Assembly (NCBI GenBank): GCA_002633005.1
Contig: NMRA01000007.1
Coordinates: 1,244,564-1,308,563 of the forward strand
From: Phoronis australis
Taxonomy: Eukaryota > Phoronida > Phoronidae
Length of the DNA: 64,000 nucleotides
Reading direction: 5' to 3'
Part shown: positions 29,829 to 44,800 of the stretch, one piece after another
How the letters are laid out: each line of letters begins with the position of its first letter
Position numbering within the stretch: the stretch's first letter is position 1
Notes under the pieces: generated by a model
The model's input: the letters and a program-made list of their open reading frames with translations, nothing else
Databases searched by the model: none
Told to the model about the DNA's origin: nothing
Program-made: the position numbers and the translations under genes

Positions 29829-31203
29829 TTTATTTGTATAATACAACAAAATACAATGTAATATTCATAACCAGAAATATATAGCTTTTGTTAACTATTT
29901 TACAATATTTATGCTTAACAATAGCCTCCACCTTGTGTTCCTAAAGGAATGTTTTTTCATTTTGTGAGCAGAAATTACATTTTCTATTCTCAGAACCAAT
30001 AATATCCTCTTGAATGCATTTTTGAAGGAAGATAGTTTCAACCATTGATAATTCAAAGATTTAATACGTAATTATCATAGACAACACAAATGAAGTTGTG
30101 TTCTGTATAATTTTACCGATATTCACTATTTGTACTGAAAGCTACATATATGTGTGTTTTCTTTTTTTCTCATTATGAGAATTCTCTGAAACACATTCTG
30201 TTTTGATATTCTCATTCATAGTTATGGCTTTCATTTGATTTCACCTTATTTTCACTTAATAATATAATACTATTATAGTAACCCGTACTACAAATACGCA
30301 GAACACAAATCTACAACCTTTGTGTTAACTACTACTCAGAGGAATTTTTACAATCCATAAGATGTCAACAAAATAATTACCAAGGGACTAAAATCACCAT
30401 TCCCTACATTCATACACGATTTTCATGATCTTTGATCTGTACAAGTTTTGAATACCATAGTAACTTCTTGCTAATTTTGGCAATTTTATGAAAACTTGCG
30501 AACTACGAGATAAGTTATGTAAGATAAGTATAACTACTCTACAACCATTTCATTCGGCAGAATTCATTTACAGCCGTGATAACTTACAAATGGATCATAC
30601 AATATTACACGGGTTTACAATATTACACGGGTTTACAAATTTTAAGGACAACTATCTTCATCGTTAAATCTCCATGTTGTGGTAAAAGCTCACTAATTTA
30701 TGACAAAAATAATCGCCAAAACTGATCTTTTTTCAAAGGTTTCTAACGTTGCAATGAATTCCCACAAATTCTTGTGTAATGGCAGTTGTGAGGCAGACAA
30801 GTTAAAAATGACAAAGCATTGATTTGGTGCCATGTATCTTAAAATGAAAACATAAATTTTCACTTGTCTGGCATATTGTGTCTTAAATTGGCGAGATTTT
30901 ATCAGATGTTTATATTTCCTTTTACATACATGGGTTTGTCAACTTTGACATTGATGATACTACATAGGGGTAACTCCTGCTGTAGTTTATGAAGGAAAGT
31001 AACCTCTGGTCTTATCCATTGCTTGATGTCCATTTAGGATCCGTATCTGTCAACACAATCGTTGATGCTCACACCACATGCTAAGTAGGTAAAGGTGCAA
31101 CTATGCATTCGACTCAAAAGCAAAACATTTTTACCCAGACTCAATAGCGGTGATCATATTTTCAGCTTGATTGCTTGCATGGTCGCTCGCAAACCGTCAA
31201 AGT
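29829..31203 (-). other. Probable 3' UTR of gene 2
   Basis: On the minus strand, sequence after the gene 2 stop codon continues with no gene or repeat recognised, to an AATAAA hexamer at 29834-29829. Several other A/T-rich hexamers occur, so the true 3' end is uncertain. Confidence 0.35.
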
Positions 31204-34058
31204 TTAGTTTTCTACAGTCTGTTCAACCTCTATTTCGTATCGGAAATTGGTCGGCGAGGGTGCAGTGGGCGTTGATTGGCCGCTATCTCTCTGATGCCTA
31301 TGAATCATTTCTACGCTATCCAATGGGAAGTTGAGTTTTTCTGGAGTCGAGACTGGGGTGGTGTCAACACTGCTGCCTCCTGGTGATTGGCCATTTAATT
31401 TTAACGGTTCAAAATTGCGGGGCATGAACGGTTTGACTTCCTGTTCCGGAGAAGTCATGTCAGCAAAGAACTTTGCTCTTGCATCGTTGAGACTTGAACG
31501 GATGTTCGTTATCTTGGAACGTGGTGAGTGTGGCCTCATTTTGACACCTTCGTTATCAGGGTGTGAAGTATTGATGTGATTTTCTACTGCATTTTCTGAA
31601 GGTGGTGTTGGCGTTGTTGAAGGACTTCTCTCATTGACGGGTGTGGATGTCGGACTCTCTTCATCTGCAATGACCAGGACAGGTTTAGCATGGAACTCAC
31701 CAGATGGACTGAGGTCATTTCGAAGGTCCTCAAACTGTTGCTCAGCTAGGTGTAGGTCATAGCCTTTTCTGTTTCGGTTTGTATCCAGAGGTGATACAGA
31801 TGGATCATTTGAATTCTCTGATGATGTGAGGCTGCCAGGCGAAGAATGGTCTTGTTCTGAAGTCTCCATATGTATGTCAGCCTCTTTTATCGGCTGCCTT
31901 GACAAGACAGTTACCTTATCTAAGTCAAGATTAATATCTAGCGGATTTTTCTCCCTACGTTCCTGAACAATCTCCTCCTCCGAGACGGAATTCGCCGGTG
32001 ATATAGCACGTTGAGGATTAACCTTTTCACTAATTTCAGGAATTTCAAACTCTTCTGGAAACATATCTATCGTTATTTTCTGTTTTTCATGTGGTGGTGA
32101 GTTATCCTCAATTTTGTTTAGAGGAAAGTCTGAATTGAAAGTTTTATCTCGTTGATGAAATTGCGGTGAAATAGTCTCTTCGTCGACATCACTTGAAGGC
32201 CCTGTTTGCCCAGTGTCGCTTTGGGCAGGGCCCTCACATAAAAAATCCGCATTATCATATTCCCTGAGGTCTTGTATATCTGTCATGAAACCACTGGCAC
32301 CACCTATTACTGGTGCGCTAGAAACACCAGCAAAGACTTTGACTTCTGTCTCTGGCTCATCATCAACTTCCTGCGTCGGCGAGTTGGAATGTGACGATGA
32401 ATGGCTATTTGTTCGACCTTCATCCAATCGAACATCAAAAGCAGGAGAGACTGACTCCTGCAATTTTTCCGCATCGTGTGAATCAGCTTCTGGTAAATTT
32501 GGATCAACTTTGCCATCAAGACCCAACTCTGGTTTGTTTATCGTTAAATCTGTTTTGTGATTAGACTCTGGTGAAGTTGTCCTTGAAGATGGATTAGAGT
32601 CGACGTCAACTGTTTCTACAGTGATGTCCGGCTCCTCATAACTGAGTCGGATCACATCAAGCTTGTCTTGGTCACTCAGATTGCTGAAGCTATGCTCAAA
32701 CGTATCCCCTGTTTGTTGAGCTTCCATTCCCAACTGCTCGAATTCAGCCTCTGAGGGACTTACTTGGCCCGCATTGGAAATTTCAGGTTGTTCTATACTC
32801 GAAGGACCTGAGACAAGTCTGGGCAACTCTATATCCATCTCTGGTAGCTCAGCTTCTACCTGAGGGCCCTCCAATAGCACTACTGCCTCTTCGACGGGTA
32901 CATCGGAAAGTTCTGCTTGTTGTTCAGTTGGAGAACTTGAGAAAAATCTCTGTGTCTTTGCCTCCATTTCTGGTAGGTCAGCTTCAACGTGAGGGGGTTC
33001 TGCTTGCACTGTAATCTCTTCTGTTTCTACACATGTAAGATCCGCTTGTAATACAGGACTGGTGTGAAATGTGGATGCCTCCATTTTTATGTCTGGTAAC
33101 TCAGCTTCAACTTGAGGCTGTTCCAATTGCACCACATTTTCTTCCACTTGGGAGACACCAACTTCACCAACTAGACTGGAATGAAATTCGGGTGCCTTTG
33201 CTTCAGTGTTTGGCAGCTCGACTTCAACTTCACCCTGTTCCATTTGCACTACCGACTCGTCCACCTGTATTGTGGGGAGTTCTGCCTGCACTTCACTTAG
33301 GAGATCTGAGTGAAGTTCTGGTGACTCTTTCTGAATATCAGGTGTTTCAAGGGATGAATCTTCCATTTCTAAATCTACCTGGCAGTGTACGTCTGCTTCC
33401 TTTTCTGGATCAACTTGATTGTGTATGTCAGCTTCTATGTTCACACTAGGTACGTCTGCTTCACTCGGAATAAAGTTGCACAGCGAGTCTGTCTGACGAG
33501 GAATTTCTTCTGTGTGGGAGTCTGGTAAAGAGTTTGGGCCTTGAGCCAGTTGTAAGGAGGAGCTATCTTCCAACTGCTTTCGTGGTGAAATGTATTCATC
33601 CATATTCAAATCTCCAACTTCCGGATAAGAAAATTGGGATAAATTAGTCACTGACTCTTGCTTTTGCTGCAGAGGTAGATTATCATCCAACTCAATATCA
33701 TCGTGTAAATTTGAATAGTTCTTGAACTTTTGTAAGTTACCCTGAGGCAGAGAATCGTCGTTGCTGAATGATTTTACTTGGTGGAGTCTGTCACGCTCAC
33801 TGGATTCCATTTTGCTGAGATCATCCATGGAATGGCTACGGAATTTCGGATGACTCAAGCCATGATTAGACAGTTCACTAGTATGCGATGCATCAGATGC
33901 ACGCTTAGATGATGCTCTCCGTGAGCCCGGTTGAGCAGAGGGTGCACTCTTTTGAAGATCTATTTTCACAGGATATGGTGAAGCATAGCTCAGTATAGTC
34001 AAGGCATCTTCATAGACAATCTTCTCAAAGGAAATGTACACACCCAAGATGCGGTCTC
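31204..34058 (-). CDS. Gene 2 exon 6: end of PDZ, acidic repeats and C-terminus
   Basis: A single 2855-nt terminal exon after acceptor TTTTGCAG. It finishes the PDZ domain (GDRILGVYISFEKIVYEDAL…PVKIDL). A basic Ser-rich stretch (RRASSKRASDAS) follows, then about 880 residues dominated by E, D, S, P and V with no globular domain. Repeats occupy about 33320-32810. The last part is rich in Ser/Thr-Pro sites (ESPTSTPVNERSPSTTPTPP). The protein ends EVEQTVEN, which is not a typical PDZ ligand. Confidence 0.93.
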
Positions 34059-37000
34059 CTGCAAAAGGCAAAATTTAACTGTTACATTCAAAACGTTTTT
34101 AATGTATTAGTTGGTCGGAGTTTCCGGTTCTAGAACACCTCATTGTTTGGTTTGTTCTGATGCATTTTATTCAATTAAAAACACAACTGCAGAAGAGGAT
34201 TGGATTAAGACACATCATATAAAAACACTCTTTTGATTATATAAGTCAGATGGTAAATTGACAAAGTCCTGTCCGGCACAAATTAGATACATTATACACT
34301 ACATTAGGCAAGGTATTTAAAAATCAAACTGTGTGTGAAACATGAGTCAGTCACCAGACAGGTTGCCCTCAAGCCAGATGCCTGCACAAGTTGTAACTCA
34401 ACCAATTTTAGTGCTTCAATAACGAATCATAGGCGGATTTAGGGGGGGGGCCCAGGGGGCCCGCCCCCCCCCTTGGGTGCTGAAGCAAAAATGGAAGAGC
34501 AACAGCATGAAGCGCAAGGACATATTGAGTAAGCAACTAGGACGCGAAGAAGGGGGTGCCCCAGATCGCGGCGTTCCCATTTTTTTTAGGGGTCCACTGG
34601 TAGGTTTTCTGAACAGATGGTTCACACACCCGGCTCCCGCAACTTCGAGCCTGAGCTACACATACAATCACACTTTGCCCGATTCCCAGAGACAACATGT
34701 TGGGCCCCCCTTATGGTATCCTAGATCCGCCACTGCGAATTATGGAATTTTTTTACAATAAAGACATATTAACCCATTGGTAACACGAAAATATGTAGAA
34801 ACAACAAGGCAAGGTTGGTTTGTAACATGAGTCGAACAAACCCAGAGAGGATTTACAGGGTCAGCAAGATTCTGTCTCCACTTTCACAACAAAGAACTGG
34901 GCAAAGTTGAGATGTTCAGGACATCAAAGTAACCAGCATGACTACAAGCAATTCGTGGATTTCCTTATGTAAGAAGTATAGCCTTGTGGTACAACACGAA
35001 AGTTCAAAGCAATTTGAAAAAGAGCACAAAAATTGTAAAATGGCTTTCCCCGCTCTTCTAATATCTAAGGAACATAATTTCATTAATTTTTAAACAATTT
35101 GTAACCATGCAAAGTGTGGATTATGTGTGACACTGAGAGTATTGAGTTTATAGTTGAAGTCTGCTTTTATTGCTTAAATGGGACGGCAATGATGCTTTAG
35201 CAGGTGACAGAGCCAGGATTGGTTAAAATCAGCAAAACAGGGTTTAGTATACCCTTTAGTACAGTCACAAGCATAATCATACACAAAACAGTTATGACAT
35301 CTTGCACTACATTGGTGTGGTCTCTCACCGACCTCCCAAAGCACTACATTATTGAAAGTACCTACATATATCTATACTGAATATCTCACCTAGATGAATG
35401 CAGCCAGAATCGTTAGCAGGTCCTTTATTGTTCACCTGGCTGACAAGAATACCATCTCTCATGTTTCCTCTGATGTCGAAGCCCAACCCAATGAAGTCCT
35501 GGCTTTGCAGAGGAACAGTAATACACGTGCCAGTCTGGACAAGAAATTAAAAACTTTATTAGCAAAACCATTGTCGACAAAACTTCTTGACAAAAAACGT
35601 TTTTTAAAAGTCAAAAAACGGTTTATGTCAATCATTTCATAATTCAGTATAGTCTCTTCATTCAGGGATAATTTTCATTTCTCACATTCCGTCCACGTTC
35701 TAAACCAAGCTCACTGGGGTAGGTCAATTAAATAACCGTGAACAGTTTGCGTGTGTAACCGAAAAATAAAACTTTCAAAAGACAGGTGCACCACTATCAC
35801 TTTGTGTGATGATTAGCCTTACAAGTTCCAGAAATCAGTGATTCATAGCAGTTATGACTGAGTCCACTACAGCTCTATTGGCCAGGAGAGGTTTACCCAC
35901 CTCATTTGGCGGTTTTGTCAAGTTTATAGGCTGTGTACAATGTGAAACGGCCAAAATGACTCATCTTGACTAAGGCCATAGAAATTAATTTTCTTCATGA
36001 AAGCATTGAAAAATAAAACACCATTACAAAATTTCTTAACATTGCATTTGTTTAGTATTTCTTGACATAAACTCATTTTTTACAACTTAGAAACGTAACT
36101 TACTTAGAATACTGAGAAGTCATTGCCATGCATTCTAACAGACTATTCACTCTAAAAATCTGAGCCATTTAAGAGTTTTCAAAATGTATGAAGTATGGCA
36201 ATATTTTGCCAGCCCAACATTACCTTGTCAACAGCACCATCCGAATGCTGCGAACTCCACTGCCTGGCATCAACACCATTATTTTTCTCGGACTGTTCAG
36301 TTTTCTGAAACCATGAGAAAATATTATCTGTATGTTGGGTTTACATGTGCCAGTATATTTGGCGAATGTCTCACTTTTGCTGAGACCATACCGATTGTTG
36401 AAGCTTTGTCTCGCAATAGCGTTAAAGCGTCCCCTTTTTGACATACATGGCGGTATGCACGTACTCACGGAGTTAACGACTCCCTACTTTCTCGTTCCAC
36501 TTTGCAGAAAATAATTGCTCATTATTTTATTGTCAACAAAGATCAAAATAATGACGATAAATGCATTTAACAAGTTAAATTTAATTTATTTAGCATCTGC
36601 GTAGTAAATACGAAGCTAGTAATAGTACCACTTTCATAATTTTCTTGTTGACAATTTTGAGAAAATATCTCATTTGTGTGCTAGGCCTATATTGTGTGCT
36701 AAATTGGTGAAGAATTGTACCATAACCCATCATTTGAATATTTCTGCATCATAGACAAGTCCATTAAGTTGTTATAAAAGTTGGTAATCTTCTATTTTAT
36801 CATTCCTATGAAATGAATGTTGTGAGAAGCGGTTCTGTCGTCAGCCACAATGTTATGCCGAGAGAACTGCAGACGCAAGAATGTCAACACGTACATGCCA
36901 TCTATTGAGTACAACTAACACAGAAAAGAGTATGAAACGTCCATGCAGTAAACATACCACAGTTTGCGGCGGCTTTTTCCTGGTGTATTCCTTACACTGA

Positions 37001-40000
37001 ACGTAACCAGCAAACCCTGTAATAGAGAAAATAAATAAGGAAAATGGAGAACAATACATTATAGTGCTACTTACGTCAAGCAAAGATCGGAAAATTTTGA
37101 AGCAGCATAAATCAAGTTCACAGTGATGAATCTTCCTACAGAACTCAATGACCTTAATTCAATTCATTGTATTATCGTGTAAGTCGGCATATTAAAAAAC
37201 AAATACTAAGGATTCCACCTCAAAACACGAACCAAAACACTGGTTTTCAGACAGCTTTGAGGGGAGCAGTAAAAGGTACATTCTTACCTAGGAAAGTCAA
37301 TTTTACAGCAAGAATCTATTCAAAACATACCTAACACGCAATGGTAATGGAATGACATAAACACAAAATAGTGTAAAAATATCACTGCAAAAACTGGTTT
37401 TCATGTTAGAAGATCAAATAATTTTTCTTTGTATAGTTATAATTCTTCATTTATAGCAGTAAAAATTATCAATATAAAATTGTTATACGACAACAAAAAA
37501 AAACAATCAATCGAAATAAATCTGTAGCTAATTTTATAATTAGGGTTATAATTCTTATAAGTCTCTTCCTGCAATGACAATTTGTCATATAATTAAGGAG
37601 AACTGACCTGGCATTAATCAATGTCAATTGCCAATCAATTACACATGAGTGGATCATAGCAACTGGTCAGTGTATTACACAATCTAACTGGATCCAATAA
37701 AGCACATGTTCATAAAGCCAGCAGGTACGGTAGCCTCTTTCAGAACCATTAAGGCAGTCAGATTAAGATTATCTGGGACTTAATAAATGACCTCAACTCT
37801 AAGTCAAGCATAAAAAAGCTATGGTTTGTCAAACATTAAAAGTATATATTTTTTGAAAGGAGAAAGATGGAAGATTCTAAAAATATTCTTCTTAATACTG
37901 TGTCTTTATTATTGTCACATCCACATTTTTAAGTCAAATTTTATTCCTCCCAGAATTCCCTGAGTACTACCATGAGATACGGACATGCGAATCGCGAGCC
38001 ATTCCACGGATTTACTTATTTGTTAATTTATTTTAAAGATTGTAGTTAAAACTACTTTTGGCGATGTTAGCCAACTGTTATGTCTCATGAGGTGACGGAA
38101 AACTAATGAACTTATTATATTACTCAGTGCATGTTGAACAATTAAATGTGCTCACCCTGTGCATTGCAAATGGCTAAGGCATACAGGCTGGAATTTTTTC
38201 AAATATTTCTGCATATCTAGTTAGCATCACTAGTGAGCCTAAGATAGAGTCTGCGATGTCCAGTGCCATACATCTGGAAAATTGGCAAATGCAATCGTCG
38301 TAGATATTGAGATTTCCACAAAGAAAGCTAAAATTACCACTAGATGGCATAGCAGTCAATTCTGATCTATTTGAAATCAATGTCAGCCATGTTCTCCTCA
38401 CTAGAAACATATCTTTCAAATTTCACAATGATCTTTCACCTAGCTTGGTACATACTGAAGCAGGAGCAAAAATAAAACTTCCACCAGGGAGCACAGCAGT
38501 TCTCAGATTCATCCACAAACCAACATCAGACATGCTCTCATCAATAAGAACATGCCTCAAATTTTATAATAATCTTTTAAACCATTTGCAATGAATCAGA
38601 CATAAAAATACTACAACTAGCACTAGGGTAGGCACAACATGACGGAGCAGCTAAGTTTTGCAAAAATTCATCTAGTGACTTGGCAGATATAAAAGCAAAC
38701 ATGAAAAATAGCCATAAATGGCACAGCAGTTGCCATGTTCATAAGAACACACCAGTCAAGATTCACCAGGTCTAGGAGATACAACTGCTTATGCCCACAT
38801 GCCCAGACTGCAGCAGTTACAATGTGTGCCCACCTACAAGAGCATATACTGGTATGTGTGCGCACCTACAAGAACATATACATGGGCACATCAATTTTTT
38901 CTAAGCTGTCACTGTCAGTGTTATTCACAAGTATTTATGGTGAGCAAACAGGTCTATGCACCCCTATCTAGATGAATAGACTCATCTGCACACATGGTGA
39001 TTGTCTTGGGTAAGATAGATTGACAATGCTCTGAATGCAAGTGAAATGAAGGTTGAAGGCTCTAATATTTTGTAACAATACCTTATGATCAATGTAGCCT
39101 ATAGCAGCAGATATGTGGTTGAAATAACTCCTGTGTGTAACTCTTAAAGATACCCAAAGGACCTTGACCACTCTAGAAATCAGTTTTTACTGGAATCAAA
39201 AATTCCTTGCGTATTTTAAGATCACTGATAAAAATGTCATAAAACGAGCTATTCACGTTAAACCGGCTGCTCAAATGTGGAAAGCTAGTCGGGCAAGCAA
39301 TGGATTCATTGTGGGCTTTTTCCTTGGTATAGACTTCACATAACAATAGTCAAATTATTTGTTTCCACATTTTATGAAGGTAGAAATTACACTTCACCTA
39401 CTAGGTAAAGGCTGGTTTTTCACACCAGTGTGTTATTGTTTTTGTTTGTATCCATACTGACATTTAGAGAAAAGATCTCCCAAAATACCATTATTTTAAT
39501 CACACTCATACACGTAAACGCCCATGTTCACATTGACGTCTACAAAATTTTAACTTTCAAACGCTCGTGCTCGGCAATATCTAAAAACCTATAAATTGCA
39601 ACTCAACAAAAGTACATTTTCAGAAACGAGAAAGTCTCTGTGTTTTTTTATTTCTAGAGCATAGCCATCATCAGACAATGTTTTGAGAAACTGTGGGCAT
39701 TTACAGCAATGTAAGAAGCTTTTGAAAAATAAAAAACATCAATTTTGGGAGTAGCCTATGTCTAAAATTGGTGCGATTTTAACATAAACTGTGGCAAAGA
39801 AATCATATTTAATGCTGCTTTCCCTATTAGGGGAACTTCGGTTTACAGAGGCTTCCTGAAACTTCACTCACCCTTCCCAATTAAGACAGCAATATCTAAG
39901 TTATTGGTAGATAACGATTCAGTCATCGGAGTAGCCCAGATGGCTTAGTTCATTCATACTCTCAAACAAATATTGAGTAATGGGTTCGAGGGTAACTGAA

Positions 40001-41823
40001 AATTGTTCTCCTGCCATCTGCGAGTGTTCATGAAAATGATCAGTGTCATTCTTTATCCAATGTGCTTTCTTTTATTTATTTACGTGTGTCTACTGAGAGC
40101 ACGTCAGCTACGCTACAATAACAAAAAACATGTTTTGCCAGTTTCGCATGATTGTATATCATTGCAGCAACTTCTACCAATAACTTCGATGAAGCTTCCC
40201 TTTGACTGTTCCCGTTAAACCGAAATTTCGGTGAATACCGAGGCTTCATTATTAAATCCTACTATTTTGAGCTAAGTTTTGCTTGCAGTTTCGCCTCTAA
40301 TGGAAAGCACCTTACGAAACTATTACCGTACGATAGCAATTTTTTACTGTAGTAAATAATTCAGCTGCACCTCAGAATTTGATTAAGAAAATATTTATCT
40401 CACTAGTGTAAATTTTTTCTCTTGCTCAAAAACTCAAATCAGTCATGGATCCAGAGGGAGGCCTAGGGGGTCTTGAACCTCTGCTGCAACTAGGAATCTC
40501 AAGAACTTAAACCCCGTTCATACCTGGTCAAATCTCCTGGACAAAATCCTAGATCTGAGACTGCAAACTCAATTTTTGTGACTGAAAGTACATGTGCTTG
40601 GAAGTCATATTCAGTTTCACTTAGTCCATATCTATCTACTGATGACAATGAATGCCACAATAGTTCACTGAATAGCTTGTACAGTGAATGTACAAGGAAT
40701 TCTGGTCTAATGCTTTGAGCAATTCCTTTCAGTGAAAAAGTTACATAAAATGTTCTTACTCAAGACACAAACAACAATGACTCACATGGCGAACATGGGG
40801 GGTTACTCTGACTTCCCTGGCAACAAACAGGTGTTTTATAACAGCTTCAAATGCAGATTTTTTTACACACTTCCAGGTAAAAAGAATCCCCAACTGTCTG
40901 TGAATTTTTTAGATTTTTGTCTTTAGTTTCAAAAATGTCTGTCATTTAGTAAACAACAGGCCATTGCAATTTTGCCAAAGCACCACACCAAATTTTCACT
41001 TACATATGAATCCCTATTCTCCCTTACATACCGATCCTAAATTTATACGTTCAGCACTTTGATTCCTTAAAGTGTGCCTGAGTACTCACTTCAACTCCCA
41101 AAATGCGCACAATACAGTATTTATCATGAGTGCCCAGAAACAGTGTCTGCATCTTACTGCCAAAGCTTTTGTGAAGTGGCTCTCGCATAAATGTTGAACC
41201 GGGCTTCTTAAAAAAATTAGCTTTTAAATGCCGATGCTCATCTTAAAGCCCCATAAAGTGTCATCTTTGGTTCGTAATTTGGGGTAGGACCTTTCATTTC
41301 CTTTTGGGCGCATGTTAAAATGCTGGAGTGCATAGCTCATAATTACACACATGATAAAATCGTGAACCAACAGAATTCACTTAATGCTTGTACGGCATTC
41401 AATAGTCCTAACTTATGTATTTCTATTTTCAAGTTTGTGATTTTAGGCTGTGTAGGATTTAAATACACACTCTTCGATTTTGAAGGTATCAACTGTTAGT
41501 TCCCTGAGCCTTATCTGAGTAAAAACCGTTCTGTTAATTAATTAGTAAAAAATTCAACAGGTTGTCACCGAAGTGAGTTCTGTAAATGCCGTGGTGGAGT
41601 ATCTTTTGTACTTTTAAGGATGCCACCAGTTTATAAAGATGTCTACATGATCTACCTCCACTACTGGCATTTACTGACATGATTAATAAATATCGAATGG
41701 GCCATTTGAAATGACTAAATGTTAAAACACTTTAAAAAATTGTTTGGTTTATTTTTTTGTTTCTCAGTTCAAAAGACCCTGTTGCAAGTTTCACTTCACC
41801 CTTTCCAGATGGCTAAATATAAA

Positions 41824-41854
<31 letters not shown>

Positions 41855-44800
41855 TTTATTTATAGCGGATGAAATACATTAGATTTAAAAAAAAACATGC
41901 TTAAGCCAAAGGCTTATGTACAGCATGGTCCTCTCCCAGGCCTCTTACTCTCATATGGTAATATTCCTTCATTATAAGATATTTCATACCACTAAGAATA
42001 TTGAAACCATCAGTGATTCATGGAAATATTTGCAAGTTTATTGGGGTCGACCAACCCTAAAATTGCAAATTCAAAAATGTCACATTTACGCATTGCCTGA
42101 GACTTGAGTTTTCAAGGAAGAATCCTAGAATATTATGAGACCAATTTCATGAGAATAAAAGGCCTAATTCGATTTCTGTTTTAGCCACATAAACTTGGCA
42201 AAATGTAGCTTTAAATGTAATTCAAACCTTTTAGTGCAACAACAGAGGTCAGTAGTAGATAACAAGACCACTCCGACATAAGAATCAATTCATGCATTTC
42301 TGTAGACAACCTTGTAATTTCAAGGGAGTTGGAAATAATTTTTTTTTTGAGATATAAAAGCAAATAGCTTAAAGAAAACAAGAACTACAAAGTGGAAAAA
42401 TTTTTAAGACTACTGTGGCAAATACCAGTAATATTCCCAAACACAATATTTTTTACAGAAAACAATGAAAAACGTTACAAATTTTTAATGAAAAAGTCAT
42501 ATTTCCAGCTTTTCTTGAAACACAAATTGCTCTTCAGTAGTGGATTTAATATAAACAAATTTCAAAAATTACAATTCATGAAAAAATATCATTTGTTTTT
42601 ATTTCTACTGATGTAAAATTCAGGATCTCAGATGACTGGGCACCATGCCTAATTTGTGATCAAAACCTACTATTTGTTTTATTTCGATTGTTGTAAAATT
42701 AGGATCTCAGAAGATTGGGCAGCATGCCTGACTCAGGTGGACTTGTATAAATCCACTAAGAAAACAGACTATTTGTTAAGCAAACAGCACGTTTCAATAC
42801 TAGAAGTCAAAGATCATCTCAAGAACAAGGGAGGGGTTGGGGCGTAGTACAGGCTACAGGCAACGTCATGGTGAAAATATGGTATGCCTAGCCATTGAAA
42901 AGGGCAACTGAACTTCTAGCAATAGAAGCCCTACAATTTTGCACCAGAATTACGCAAGAGAGATCGGAAATAATTTTCTGTTTCAGGAGCATTTTCTGTA
43001 TTTGATGGGCTTTATTATGATGTAATTTGCATAACAAGAGCAACGCAGACCACTGTGTGCATCACATAAAGAGCAAATAGAAGCGCTGATCGTGAATGGT
43101 GCAATGTCAACTTAATAATAGCTTCTAGAGGGTGCAAAGCAAGTCAGCAATGATCTCCTCAATAGGAACATACTTGTCACCTTCCATGATTATTCTTCAA
43201 GAACTTTGGAGGATAGGGAGGCAGAAGACAAAGGACACAAAAACAACAGAAAGGCCAGTAAGAGGTGCAACATATATACATTGGTCATATTCTTCTGAGA
43301 CAGGCCCATGCCTTTGTCCATGTGATAGTAACTTATTTGCCAAATTTCATGAACACCCATCAAGGAACTTGGTAGATGTTAAGGAAATCACAAAGAAAAT
43401 CAAAATTCCCACTAGGTGACACCACAGTAGTCGGGATTTGTCCCCAAATCCACATCAGTTGTACTCTCTTCATTGCCAAATTTCATGGAGATCCGTCAGG
43501 GAACTTGTATAGAGCCACAGGAAAAGAATTGCCACAAAAGGGTTCCACATTAGTCAGAGCTGTCCAAAAATTGTCTACAGCTGTGCTCTTTCCTGTAAGA
43601 ACACATATGCCAATGTCCATAACGGTCCTTGGAGTGATTTGGGCAATACAGAGGCAGACGTCAACAAACCACACTCCAAAATAATAAAATTACCACTATA
43701 ATGCATCTATCCAAAAATGCAATGGTGTTATCATCTCTTTAATAAACCCATTTGCCAAATCTCCATCAAGGAACTATGAAGATATAGAGGAAAATGTATA
43801 AATAATAAAACTGTCTTATAGGGTTCACAGTCGCAGCCGGGTCCATTTGAAAGTTGTCCTGTTATTAGAAATACATTTGCGGAATTTAACAAAGCCCCTG
43901 CAAGTGATTTTAGAGATATCGCTGCGGACAAAAAAGATTCTAGGAGGCACCACAGTAGTCCAAGTCATGCAAAAAATATCATTGCCGTCCTCTTCCCAGT
44001 ATGAGCACATATAACAATTTTCATAATTATCTTTAGAAAAGGAATTGCCCGATGGAGAGGCGAATGCCAAAAACAGGCTCGCAAATATGAAAAATGTTCA
44101 CTAGGTGATGCAAAATACATGGAAGTGATACAAAAACAAAAAAGTGGCGTTGTCTCCTTAATATATACGAATTTGCCAATTTTCTTAAAAGTCTGTCAAG
44201 AAACTTAAAACAGAAATCCAAAGTTGGAAAATAAAATTGCCACTAGGGGACACACTGGAAATTGGATTTGTCTGACAATTCACTCATGCCATCTTATCCA
44301 TGATAGGAACATGTAGCAAAATTTATTGAACATCCATCAAGGGATTTTGGAGATACTGTAGCGGATGCTGGGAAATACTTATCCGTATTCAGTTTTGTGG
44401 CTACTAGACATAATTGGAACCATAGGTGTTTTGCATGGGTTAACTGGAAGGGTGACAAACAGCCATATGCATGAACTTCAAATGGTATGAAAGAACCACT
44501 GAATCAACCCCTTAAAACACTTATCGTGCATGCAAAGCGCTACAGGTGGCTGATAGGTATCTACTCTATCCCCCTACACTACATTATACCGTATACTCGT
44601 AAACGCCCTGGGTTCTTAAATTGGGAAACCCTGAGACACGGGGGTGGGCAATTACCCAAGCATGGGGCGCTAAAACTAAAAAATTGGCAAAAATTCGGGA
44701 ATGGGCGATTACCTGGGCATGGGCCTTAACACATGAGTTTATGGTATGTTTTCCCAAGAAAATCATTCATACGAACTGCAGAATCAGAACATTTTGTGTG

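Noticed and set aside
33069-33449. 126-codon plus-strand ORF
   Set aside because: Antisense shadow of the repeat-rich gene 2 exon 6. The same applies to the plus-strand ORFs at 31331 and 32213.
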